Under the pieces are notes generated by a model, which saw only the letters and a list, made by a program, of their open reading frames with translations, was not told where the DNA came from and made no database searches. Positions 42,479-54,674 of a stretch of DNA of 64,000 nt are shown in pieces (position 1 is the stretch's first letter; each line of letters begins with the position of its first letter). The stretch is from Effrenium voratum (taxonomy: Eukaryota; Sar; Dinophyceae; Suessiales; Symbiodiniaceae), in assembly GCA_963377175.1 (NCBI GenBank), contig CAUJNA010003239.1, positions 110,001 through 174,000 on the forward strand, given 5' to 3'. Made by a program: the position numbers and the translations under genes.

Positions 42479-42599
42479 CTGGGCGCAAGACCGGAGAGTT
42501 CGAAACGCGGAGGCGGGTTCCAAGAATCACGAGCCCAGCAAGCGAAGCTTGGACCACCTCACCCGTTTTTTCTCTTTGGGTCGTAGACTTAAGCATTGG

Positions 42600-44850
42600 G
42601 GCCGAAATGGCCGAGCTGTAAAGCTGTGTGATTCTTTCTTGGGCCTTTGCAGACTGTAAAGCTCAAGTGAAAGCACTGGACCCATTCGACGCCGCCACTT
42701 GCCCCAAGGCAAAGCAAATTTGCTCTTGGTCCAAGCAGCTTGTTTGACAGGTTGAGAGGCAGCAGTCTCCTGAAGCCGACCGCATCGAACCAAAAAAAAC
42801 ACAGTTTGATATGGAGGGGGGTTGTCAAAATAGGGTGCCAAAACAAATGGTTGGGTGCTTTTTAAACATCTTGCACAAGAGGTTTCAGCCATTTACCATG
42901 AAAATTCGAGCGTCTGCTCGATTCATTTTGGGGATGCTATGGTCACTGTCCCTGGCCGACAACTAGCATGTCATCTGGCTGTGAGCTTGAATTGGTTGGA
43001 CCTGTTGGTGGACATCAGAAAGGATGGGGATATCTACTCACTCGCCAACTCCTTTGGAAGGTGTTACGCTTGAAAAATTGTGCCCATCTGGCAAACGAAG
43101 AAGTTGGGGGGTAATTTTGCAAAATCGTGTGATCCAGTGGGTGGCGTCAAAGTAGTTTGGGCTCAAGGTGGCCCGGAAAATTGTCAGTCTTCAATCGGGG
43201 GGCCACTCAATCGGGGGTAAAACACTGTAGAAAGACTGCTACAGTCCCAAATGCGGCTGCATCTCTAATTTTCTACATGGTGTTGGCTGCAAGCCTCTAA
43301 CAATTAGCAGGTTGGAATTTGACAGGCTGAATGCAAGTCCCCCTGTTGGTTGGTTCAAGGCTGCCCCGGACACAAGCCTTGCAGAAGCCAGTGCCCGGCA
43401 CAGCACAGTACTTGCAATGTACTTGAATCGTCAAGCTAAGTTGCACATTAGCAACCATTAAAACCCGCCGATTCAGGTCGCCCTTTTCTGCCGCCAAAGA
43501 AAAACGGCAAGAAAAAGACGCCAATACTTCAACAAGAGTAGCGTTCTCCTCCATCGTACTGGCAGTTTTCGTTGTCGTGGTTGTTCGACAAGTCCTGGGT
43601 ACAAGTACCACCGACAGCAGCGGCCGCTGACCGCGAGCTATGAAAAGTTCACCCAAATCTTGCCATGCTTTGGATGCGGAAAACCATCCCTATATATGCC
43701 AAATGCAATTCCTCGCCTTCACCTTGTATGACATGCAGAAGCTGCGCGCACACTTTTGGGCGTGCCCAAAGGATGTGGCCTTTGAAAAGGCCAAGCCCTG
43801 AGGCCTCTGAGGCCTGGACACAACGGCCATCCCCTCTCCTTGGATCGAGAAATCGCGCTTGCCAGATGGCCAAGCAAGACCCATCTTGCAAATCCTGAAT
43901 CCAAACAAAGCTCTGAAGTCAACTGATAAGTCAAACATGTCAGGAGAATGATACCAAATCACCCCAGGCCAAACCGGCTGAAGCTCGCCGAGGAAAATAC
44001 AAGGCAATGGGGCTTAGGGCTTTGAGTGGATGATTTCTCAGGGCTAGTTCGCTGATCAATAACTCAAGCTTTCAGTGGAGGTAAGCTGAGCAAGCCAATC
44101 TTGAGCAAACCATTCTGCCTCAACCTGATGCTCACGGCAAAACTGGCCCAGCCTGCCACGCAATACGTCTCACATCACCCAAAGACCCAAACATTGTTTA
44201 GTCTTTGTGTTCGAGGCCATTTCCGAGCCCAAGCATCCCCAAAACAAATCTACGAGACAAAGGTTGCCAGCTTGCGCGACGAGAGCACTACCCTCCAAGC
44301 CGTAAAGCAACCGAGCGGCCAGTCGGCGATGCAGCGAGTGTTGAGAACACCCTGGGAGACCATGTACCTCAGCATTTGAGCTGATTTGTCAATGAGCCAT
44401 CAAACATCGGTCGGCAAGGGCGCTGCAAGACAAGCCGAGCAAGCAGTGGTAGCTGGGGTGGTCAAGGAATAGCATGAGCCAAACCAATGTATCTACCCTC
44501 AAGAGTACAATATCCTGCAAAATGCAAGCACAAATTTGATGCCTAGACGCTGGGGGTTGCTTGTGCGCTGAATGTCAATGTCAAGCGCCGGCCCTGTTGC
44601 ACAAACCAGGACCAACATCCCATGGGGCACGATGGATCATAGCCATGCGCTGGAGTTACCAGAGCGCACACGTCCTAACATGCACACAAGCTGGGTGTTC
44701 CATCTTCAGGCGAATAGAGGAGTTGCAGTAGTCCAATGTGCCTAGCTCAGGGGCCCATCTGAAAAGGCCAACAGCTCAAGAGAAAACCCTTCAAGAGGTG
44801 AATTGTTGATTGGTGATCGTTGCCCACACAAATGGTTGCTATTGCCAGAA
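42600..44850. other. No supported gene
   Basis: No exon with borders and codon bias, RNA gene or repeat family is recognised here. Single frames on both strands lack motifs. Confidence 0.4.
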
Positions 44851-44854
44851 GCGA

Positions 44855-44945
44855 TGACCGGGACCATCCATGCCCCGAAGTCCTCCCTCCTGGCGACATC
44901 GAAGACCTGGCGGCCAACTGTTTCGGTCAGCGTCTCCAAAAGGTA
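44855..44945 (-). CDS. Weak candidate exon
   Basis: The frame reads LLETLTETVGRQVFDVARRE, then DFGAWMVPVIAS, with moderate third-position bias. An acceptor may lie at TTTTGGAG. No family is recognised. Confidence 0.25.
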
Positions 44946-45026
44946 GTACAGCAATCGACCGGACAACCGACGGAACAAACAACACCCGACTGATGAACCA
45001 GCCAACCAACTAAAAACCCCGAAGAA

Positions 45027-45795
45027 TCAATCAAACAGCCAACCAGCCAACCACCCAACCAAGCAAGCAACCAACGAGCCAAGATTTCGAAACTCCTCCG
45101 CAGGCCGCACCCGCGCATACTCCAGCGTCATGCAGGGTAAGTCGTCCGAAAGGAAGGTGGAGCAGGTCCTGGCAGGGGAAAACCTCTTCGATTTCAAATT
45201 CGACAAATGAACCAGCTACCATGAGCAGAAAGTGGGCTCAAAGAGGCACCCGAGTGGCAAATCCGCAGGAAATGGATTCCATGGACTTTGAACGAATCCG
45301 ATTTCTGGCTCCAGCCCTCACTGCAGTGCCACGTGGGCTCCAACTTGAACCTGCACGGATCTTGGTGGACTCGATGCTTGAGGGCTTGATTCAACAGGCT
45401 TCGCAGGGTTCGCGATGTGAGCTGCACATTTTTGGAGATCAACTTGGTGCTCCTTGTTCTCTGAGCCCGAGCCATGTAAATAAATCGTTCAGTCAGCGAA
45501 ACCGTAAAAAACGAAAAAAAATGCCCCGCCTGGGATATGTACAGACCGTTGTGGCATTCAGCTGGTTCTGACTCGCCACCAGCGGCACGAGGAGCCCGAC
45601 AAAGACCTAAGACTCAGCGCTCCAGGCGCTTCGTGAAAGCAGAAGCCAAAGTCTGTCTGCATCTCAGGCTCCAACTCGCATGACCTCAGTCAACAGGAGT
45701 GTGGCGCTGTGGGGTGTGGGGTGTGGGGTGTGGGGTGTGGGGTGGTGTGGGGTGTGGGGTGGTGTGGGGTGGTGTGGGGTGCGGGGTGCGGGGTG
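45027..45795. repeat. CCAACCAG array and GTGGGGT minisatellite
   Basis: About 45027-45074 has CAACCAGC/CAAGCAAC units. About 45700-45795 has many GTGGGGT and GTGTGGGGT units, strongly G-rich on the + strand. A shorter GTGGGTG tract recurs at about 46535-46585. Confidence 0.85.
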
Positions 45796-48183
45796 CTCTC
45801 CAGAAGCAAACTCCGCCCGCAACCCTTTTCCCCTGCCGATCTGCCTATCCCCAATCGCCTGGTCGCCCACGCAGGGAGGTGTCGCTCAAGCCCATGCCAA
45901 TAACCTTGGACTTGGTCCTCTAAATGTGACGTCCCGTTCTCATGTGGAATTGGGCGGAACACACTTTGCGAAGCCAAGTAAGCTTGGGGCTGTATGTGCA
46001 GCAAAACTGCCGTAACCCAAGATGATTTTTGGAACTGGCGGTGACTCGCGGCTGCACGATCATGTCTTCCCTGGATGAGAGGTGTGTTCCGCTGAGTCTT
46101 CTCAGTGATTCTCCAGTGCTTTTTCTTTAATGGAACTGGGATCTGCAGGGCTCCTGACTTTTCCGCCAACCGCTGGAGCCGAGCTAAAAAAGACCGGACG
46201 GAGATGCGCAGCGCCGGAAACGAGTTTTGGAGCCTTGGCCAACGGTTTCATCTAGACCCCGACGTGGACTGAAACCCAAGGGTCCTTTTCTACCAAAGGC
46301 AACCCGCTGGGTCGAAGTCTTGGCCAAAGTGGAAAACTCCGTCGGGAGTTCCATATTCTTGCTTGCAAAAAACATGATGTCACTGTACAAGCAAAACGCA
46401 GTGAAAAACACCTGCATGCATTGACCGTGACCCTTTGGCAGCACGGAGGTTTTATGCGTTCAGCATGCAGAATTCAGAGCTCCCAGTCGCCCTGATCAAC
46501 AAAGCTTCTCACTGGTCAGGGGGTTGTGGAAGCTGGGTGTGGGGTGGGGTGTGGTGGGTGGGTGGTGGGTGGGTGCTGGGTGGGGTGCTTTTGCGAGCCG
46601 GAGTTGTGAGAATAGCGATGGTGACGCCAGGTCTAAAGATGAAGAATGGAACTGGCTCATCATTTGTGACTGGAGGTCCCTCAGCGGCTTCTATTTCACA
46701 ACCCCCTTGCCAGTTTCTCGCGTTTGGGCGGGGAAAAAAAAACTGAAACCGATCCCCAAACGGCTTCCCCTTACCAAGGCGGCCTGCTATATTGAGAAGC
46801 TCCGCATGGGGGACGCAATCTGCCCCCAGTTGCCCAGAACCCTTTTCGGGGTTGACAATTCTGAGTTGAGGAGCCACCCACCAAATAGGGAAAATGTGTG
46901 GGTGTGACTCTTCTTACACCCCCCCAAAGAAAAAAGAAGGATGAGTCGCAACGCTTTCCTTTTTGGCTTCCCTGTACCTCAACAAAACCCTGGAAAAGAT
47001 GCACCCAGGTGCCACGGAACTTTTTGAACAAGTCCAAACACCTGCCCGCCGGACCAGTGCTCAGCTCAGTGGTTGCCCCCCGGCATGGTTTTGACCTGCA
47101 AGCAACACACTGCAAGCAACACGGCGTGTAGCTTCAACGGGCATTTGGACCCTTTGGGACCACACCAGAACAAAAGAACCTTCTAAAATGGGTTGGTCCC
47201 CGGTCGGAATCTGAATGGTGAGCTGACCCTGCGTTTTCCCGCACCATGGCTCCGATACTCCTGGTGAATAAGCTCAGCGCATGCATCCCGGTGCCACTCT
47301 TTTGAATTGGGAATCCAAGTCGCGGGGTCTTTTCCATACTTCTAGGGGTTGATTCCCCCTTCTTTTCAACCATCCTTCTTTCCAAAAAAACCGGGGATCC
47401 ATTTTCCCCGGGTGTCTGGAGGTTCTCTAGAAAGATTCGGATCGCTGGAAAGAATGGACATGGAAGGTACCCCTGGAATGGTGCTTGGGCATTTGTTAGC
47501 TCAAAGGAAGGCTTCGGCTCGGGCGGTGCTGTCGGCAAGTTCCGGGAAGAGAGAGACAAACTCGGGCGTTGCTGTCCTGAAGGGCAACGCGTTGGCCACC
47601 AAACCCACACAAAAAAGGGGAAATAGAGGGGACTCCCTCCTTTATCAGGGAAGTAAATAGCACAATTCCCGGTTAGTGAAAGGGGGTCAACTGACCCAAA
47701 GGGGTTGGATTTGTGCCGTCTCCTTGAGCTCAACGGTCGATTCGCGCGATTCGGTCACACCAAAAGCCGCTGCTACCTTCCGGAAGCCCAGGGGGAAGGG
47801 GGGGGGGGGGGGGCAGGAGGCCGCCCACTTCCTTCCAGTCTTCCTCATTCAAAAAATGGAACCATCAATTTAAGTCTTCCTCTAAAAAATGGAACCATCA
47901 ACTTAACAAATTGAATTTTCCAGGGTCATTCCCCCCCCCCCCCAGTCCATTTTTCAGGGGCGCCTCTTCGTGGGGCCGCCACGGCCGGTCCAGCGACTCA
48001 GGTATCTCAGGGCCTCGGGCGTCGGTCTCCTGAAAAAACTCTTTTGGGACGACTTTCCTTAGCCAGCCTCCATTGCCTAAGTCCCTAGTTTGTTTACTAT
48101 TATTTTGATTGGTTTATCTTTGTTTTTTTTGTTTTTTTTGTTTTTTTTTATTTTATTTTTTGTTAAAAAAAGAAGAAGTGAAA

Positions 48184-48262
48184 TCGATTCCCTTTAAAAC
48201 CAACAGGGGAATTTCTTTAAAGAAAAAAAGAAGAAGAAACAAAAGTGTTCTTAACCAAATGG
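48184..48262. repeat. Repeat shared with the ABC-transporter intron
   Basis: GATTCCCTTTAAAACCAA, an AGGGGAA segment and CTTAACCAAATGG recur in the same order at 55610-55660 and 60050-60100, right beside the donor of the ABC-transporter intron. This suggests a dispersed element that can sit at intron ends. Confidence 0.6.
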
Positions 48263-48814
48263 AAGCCAAAGAGCGCACTTCCGGAGTGGATGGCCACCAA
48301 AAAAGTAACCACACTTTGGATTTACTAGGTCCTCCAGTAGAGAGATCCAACTTGTTCTGTAGTCTATTTTAGTAGGGGAACCCTCCCCAAAAAAAGGGAA
48401 AAAGGGCGCTACTGGGGGACCCAGTTTACCACCAAAATGGTCCAAACCTCAAAAGGGACTAAAGTCCATGAACTCGGGAAGTGAGAAAAGCAAAACTCCA
48501 GACACATGTCAGGAAAAAGGGATCCCAGAAACGGAACCCTTTTCGGATCGGACTCCACAGCGGAGAACACTCAAACACATCGATACCCTCGAACTATATT
48601 CTGACATTCTGACATTCTGAAACTCGACCTGCGAGATTCTGACCTGCTAGGACAAGTTTCTTGCATGTCTTTTTTGGGCCTTGAATACAGCGATGAAGAA
48701 GCCAAAAAGCTCAAAGCCTCACCAACTCAACAGTTGAGTCTGCCCTCTGCTGGCATTTGTCCGCATAATCCGCAGGCCTCCCGTGCTCCAACTTCATCTA
48801 TTTGCTCACTTCAA

Positions 48815-48923
48815 CATATGGCCATGGGTCAAAATCCCGTACCCCCAGTGAACATCCCACTCCCCACATGGGTGGTGCACCTACCCCGAAATGGTACCAT
48901 TGATTTTGACCCACATCCATATA
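48815..48923. mobile_element. MITE-like element, family A
   Basis: Ends are CATATGGCCATGGGTCAAAA and the complement TTTTGACCCACATCCATAT. The core GTACCCCCAGTGAACATCC is present. About 109 bp. Confidence 0.75.
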
Positions 48924-51900
48924 CAACACACGCGTCCAGGCGGGATTGCCACATGCCTGGTGGTTGCTGAAGCTCGTTGCCGTGACCGCTGCCAACCTCA
49001 GCGGAGAGGTCGCTGAGCTACGAGATCTCAGGGGCAGTCGAATTGCTGGCCTGGCGCTCTGATTGCCTGCTCAAACGAATCATACGTATTCACAATGTCG
49101 TACGGCATCCATTTGCTCTCTGCAGGATTTCGTCCAAAGAATTACGAAATTCTGAGGATTCCCCTGCAATTTCCAACAAGCAATGGAAACAAAAATGGTT
49201 TCGAAGCTGTGCGAGATGGATTTTGTCCATCCACAATACCCCCGAATTCTGGACGACCCCGCAACAGCCGCGATCGGGCCCTGGCGGTCTTGGCGAGGCA
49301 TTGTCCACCTGGGGCCTCGGAAAAAGACACAAAGCAGGTGACCGCAAGTACTTTGGGCTGGTTCCAACAGAAAACCGGCCAGTTTTCGGGGGTCCCCGAC
49401 TTTGAGGCACACATTTTGACATTTTTGTGCAACTTGGGCGCTTGAGCTCATGAAAAGGAACAACCGCTGCTACACAAAGAGCCCGTCGGTTTGCTTAAAT
49501 CACTTCACGGTAAGTGGGTTATAACCATGGTTGTTGGCCACTTACTAAGTACAACGAAAAGTAGCCCAGTGAACGGCTTAATTCCAAGCCGCTGGCGCCG
49601 CCGACCGCAGACCCGGCGATTCTGAGACCAGGCGCCCACTTTGCTCTGCGACGTCGACCCTGCCGGACGTTTGGTTGTGACGAGTGGGGTGAAAGCCGCG
49701 AACAGGGAACCAAATGGGCGTGTCTTGTTCAAGGGTACCGACCCTCCCCAAAAAAAAGATGGTTTTCCTACAAAACCATTGAAAGGAGGGTAACCTCCAA
49801 GCAGACACCAACAAACTGGAAAGAGAACAAACGGCAGAAATGGAACAGGTTCAGAGGTTGTTCTGCATTTTCAGGGCACTCCACTACACTGGCCGTTCAA
49901 AGTGGCGACTCATGTTCGGTCCCGACTGTAGTTGAAGGCGCCAGGTTGATGAATAGGGGGCTGTCCAAGTTTATAAGGGACAGAGAAGGAGCTGTCCTCG
50001 CCCTTTTTTTGGCGAACATATGCCAACCATGCAGCTTCAGCCAAAAAGACGCAACACCGCAGCTTCGACATCGGCACTGGGCTACCTATGAGTTGAGCAC
50101 CAACTTCCGTGGGCAATCTGTTTGGGATTGGATCGAAACGGCATCCCCACCGAACCGGAGGTTGCGCAAATTTGTGCCTTTTGGGGATTTGCAACTACAA
50201 CTTGCCTCATGTTTGCAACTACAACTTGCCTGATGTAGCCTTTTTCAGAAACGACCACAATTTGTCAGGTTCTGACAGCACAGACAACACACACTGTTTA
50301 AAGGACCGCGCGCTGCCCAAGCATCGCGGACTTAAAGGCAGCAATGGAAGCTTCAGGAACATTATGCCAATTAAAGCAACCATCTTCCTGGACCCTCAAA
50401 CTACCAAAAAAAAGGTTGTTGCCTCAAAATTATGGGGTGATAACCAATGTTTGAGGTCAAGGTTTGTAAAGGGCCAAATGTATCCACATGTTTGGCCTGT
50501 CCCAGAGGAAATGAGCACGACTGAACCTGTCGCATGAAACCATTGGCATGACTATGGTTCGTAACGTGGCTGGTGGTAATACCACGAACCACGAACGCGT
50601 GTGCAGATTACATTAGGCGGTATGCCCCAAGTGCGAAAAACTTGACGAGAAACCAAACGGCAAGGACGCGAGGCACCGCGTTGCGAGGAGGCTGCCGAAA
50701 CCTTCATAAGTGAGACGAGAATCAGACCCCAAGCGCTGGGTCAAGGGGCCGAAGCGCAAACTGCAATGGCTGTTCCTCACACAGGAGGAGCAGGCATATG
50801 GAAGGGTAGGCATATGGAAGGCTCAAAGGCCCGAAAAAAGACAAGAACAGAAAGAGTGGACCCCAATAGTGAAAACTGTGACGGGGCTGAAAGAATAAAA
50901 CCTGGCCCAAAAACAGCAACAAGACATCCAACCTCGTCAAAGTACGTAGCCAGGTAAGGAGGGATCATCGTGAAGGGAGACGCAGGCCGTGAGCGGGGCC
51001 TACATAAACGGATGCGGCCGGGAGGGCTCAAAAAGAAGTTGCTGCTCATAGGCGCGATCTGCCTCACGGATAAAGATGGGCTTTGCTATGTTCCCAAGCA
51101 TGTGACCAGCCCCGGCATCGCACCGCCACCTCTGAGCGGGCATCTGGAAGCCCCCTGATCACAACAGCATGGTTTCCGGCTTGGGGACCTCGAACATCAT
51201 GACGCAACATGGGACTGACTCGATGAAGACAAGGGAAGTCACAAGTCTGTCACGGTACCACGGGAGGCGATGAAGGCGCACACAAAGCTCCAACTGCCAA
51301 AGCCACCACCAAAAGGGCTGAACATTGCAAGTCCCAGATCACGGTTCAGCAGACAGGGGGTCAAAACTGAAGTCTGCCAGATTCCCTTTCAAGCCAGAAC
51401 GCTGAAACATATTCTGTCCCAAGCTCACCTGGCATGAGGGCCAACTGAAAGAACTCTTGCTCCTTTTCTCCCTCCCTCCCTCCACGCAACTCTGACCCTC
51501 ACACCCAAAAGTGATCTAATACCTGCTAAAAACGCCACCCCACTCTCAACCCAACCCATGTGTGAAGCCAGTCATCTGCTATGTGGGCCACATTGACTAA
51601 TTTGCCACCAGACTACTACTCATTGCACCATCTCTCGGCAGTCGCGCCTTAGCTCAAGCTGGAGAACGACATCGAGGAACATGTTTGTAGCCGGCAGACA
51701 CCCTGGCTGTACGCTCCAAATGTGCATCCTAAATGCCATCAGCCACCCAGTCAGCCCGCCTTCAGCTTCATGCTGTCAGAGCCTCGAATCAAAGGCTAAA
51801 CTCATGCGACTTCCGCATCCATGCTGTCTTGTGGAGAGATTCGAATCGTCGAATGTTACACGAATCTCCGCAAACGACTTCATCCTGCTATCTTCTCTGG

Positions 51901-53361
51901 CGGCTTAAACACAAAATACCCTTCTGAGGGACCGTTGTGGTATGAAGGTCTTCACTAAGCGTTACTCGAATTTCGGCAAAGCGAGCAACAAATCACCGGG
52001 CGTTCGCAGTGTGGCCGACACTCACTTCAACTCGCAGAATGGCAGGCGCTCGCGTGCGGATGGCGCAACACGGACGCATCACGCTGGCTTTGAAACCATT
52101 ATAGAACGACAGCATGTGGCTTAGGTCTATATAACATACCAAACTCACAACCCGGCAATACAGAATCCCCACGTAAGGGGCCTCCGTCATGATAAGCTCG
52201 TTTTGCCCTCCAAATGAACTCATGATCCTTTGTCCAAATAGATGTACAAATTGTTGTAGGTCCAACCCTCCACTTTTCTCTTTCAATGGTGATTGAAAGA
52301 GGGGCACCGCCCCAGAAGTAAGATTGAGAACGCTCAATTTACATGTGGCTATGTGTCAAACTAGTGAGACCCCGAAATTTGAGTGTTTCTTTTGGCTCTT
52401 CTGCAAACCAGTCCTTCCCCACAAGACCGACTTCCGGGGTGGACCACCCTGACTTTGTCACTTACGTGATTCCCTTGTTGCAGAAAGTGGCAACCTAAAT
52501 CACAACCATTTCCCCCAACAATGATTGGCAAGCGGCAACCCGCGACTGAGAAAGCCATCCCTTCCCGAGCCCCTGAGGCAAACGCTGCGAGAGCCGGTCC
52601 TGGCCCACTTTGCTCTCGGGTTTACCACACAAAGCCACGTTTTGAGAACCCCTCAACATGCATCAGCCAAGATACCTACAGTGTCCAACTGACAAAAACA
52701 AAGGAAATCAACACAGTAGCAGAAACGGTGGCCATGACATATTTAGGGTGAAAGAGGTTGGAAACCATTCGAACTGAGGTGACATTTATGGCATCAGCAC
52801 ATTGGAAATTCGGGGGCTGAATTGGCTTGTGGTTCCACCAAACAACGTGTTGGGAAACACCCATCGGGTTAGACATCGTTTATGGGAATACTCCATCTGC
52901 GCCCACCTTGAAATTGGGGCTTCTTCCTTTTGCCATCTTTTGTTCAAAGGCTATCTTCAAGACTTGGCCAAAACGGGCTTGGATGGGAAGCCTATTGCTC
53001 GGCGTGTCGGACATCTAAGAGAGGATAGACGATAACAACCCTAGTCCCCTTTGATGATGTTATACTAACAATAGTCTTCGGGGAGCCGTGGCAAAATGGG
53101 GGTTCCAGCCTCGAATCCCAAGGGAAGTGCAGGGAAAATGAAGGGGGCATGAAGGGGACATGAACGGGAGCCAAAGGGAAATGCAACAACTGGCAGGGCG
53201 AGTGGAAATGACAGGAAAGCGAGGGGAAATGAGAGGGAAACGCAGGGGATGAATGGGAAAGGAATGAGAAATGCAGGGGGGGGGTGAAGGGGGAATGAAA
53301 CAGAAACAAACGACGAAGAAATCAGAGGACACGAAGGAAGATGTAGGGAAATGACTGGTGG

Positions 53362-53822
53362 GCATACCCAGAGAGAGAGAGGCTCTCTCTCTCTCTCTCT
53401 TTCTGTGTCTCCTTTCTATGGAGGAAAAAAAAGACAGAAAAGAGAAAGAGAGAGAAAGAGACAGAGAGCGAGAGAGAGAGAGGGAGAGAGAGAGGCAGAG
53501 AAAGGAGGGACAGAGAGAGAGAGAGAGAAGAGAGAGAAGAGAGAAGAGAGAAGAGAGAAGAGAGAAGAGAGAAGAGAGAAGAGAGAAGAGAGAGAGACAA
53601 AAAAGGGGAAAAAAAGAGAAAAAGAGAGAACGAGAGACAGAGAGAAAGAGAGAAAGAGAGAAAGAGAGAAAGAGAGAAAGAGAGAAAAAAAGAAAGAGAG
53701 AAAGAGAGAAAGAGAGAAAGAGAGAAAGAGAGAAAGAGAGAAAGAGAGAAAGAGAGAAAGAGAGAAAGACAGAAAGAGAGAAAGAGAGAGAGAGAGAGAG
53801 AAGAAAGAGAGAGAGAGAGAGA
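53362..53822. repeat. Long polypurine tract, AGAGAGAAAG units
   Basis: A short CT run (~53382-53401) is followed by about 400 bp of almost pure purine. The first part has AGAGAAG units and the second a regular 10-bp AGAGAGAAAG unit. Long frames through it on both strands are artefacts of the repeat. It has triplex (H-DNA) potential. Confidence 0.95.
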
Positions 53823-54674
53823 GCAACAATATGGCACACGCGATGGCCTTGTTTCATCTCAAACAACAAAGGGGTCGTTTGCTTTGTCTCCACGCGGCTG
53901 GGAACCAGGCCCAAACTCCGCGCGCTCGGCAGTTGGCGATGGCGAGTCCCCCAGGCCGAGGACCTCTGCGAGTTTGAAACTTTCAAGGACTTCCGGGCAG
54001 GGAAAGCTCATTCCGATGCGACTGGCTAGAACTCTCAGAAAATCTGTGTGAATCTGCAAAAGTGGGCTGCTTTGGACGCAAAACAAAACGGTTTTCCAAT
54101 TTAGGGCTTTCAGCTGGTCGTGCCAGCAAACCTGCCGCTGAAATGATTGCCACAATTACCACGCCTGAGTCTCTTTGCTGATTCCGGACACCTCACGTAC
54201 AAATATAACTCTTCCCAATTTCAAACCACATCAGATCCCCCTAAGCTCCCTCCAGGTTCGGATCCCCGCAGTCCGAAGGAAAGCAAGGGAAAGCGAATCT
54301 GGGCAAAGGATCTTTCTTTCGTCGCGAATTCTCCATGCATGCCTTTGATCGTGGCCAACTGTACAAGCCACATCAGGCCATAGTGGAAAAGTGGTCCAAA
54401 CTGACTTGGGCCTCGGTCACAAAATTCGCAGCGGGTGCCGGGATTGGCTGGAGCTCGTGCGCGGCCCGGCTGCACGTTGGCTGCGCCCTCGAAACGAGGC
54501 TCCGACCAAACGCGGCGTGCGTCGAAATGCTTAATTAGCGCCCTGCGCCAGCCGTGTCTGTTGTGACCGGCTCTTGAAGCAAGGCGGGATGTACTCAGTC
54601 CGAATCTGCGTTTGAGTGTCATGGCAAGTTGAACTGCTCTGCATGCTGCAGCAAATTTGCCGGGCTGTCAGAGA

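Larger units (their letters stand above)
45800..53361. other. No supported gene over ~7.5 kb
   Basis: I find no frame with a recognised domain or convincing splice borders. The stretch holds homopolymer runs (G at ~47802-47812, C at ~47930-47943, T-rich at ~48118-48165), one family A MITE (48815-48923) and an intron-like repeat (48184-48262). Confidence 0.4.

Noticed and set aside
53060..53990. Long frames rich in Ser/Leu (minus) or Arg/Glu/Lys (plus)
   Set aside because: They are translations of the purine repeat at 53362-53822 in every frame, with no unique sequence or splice borders.
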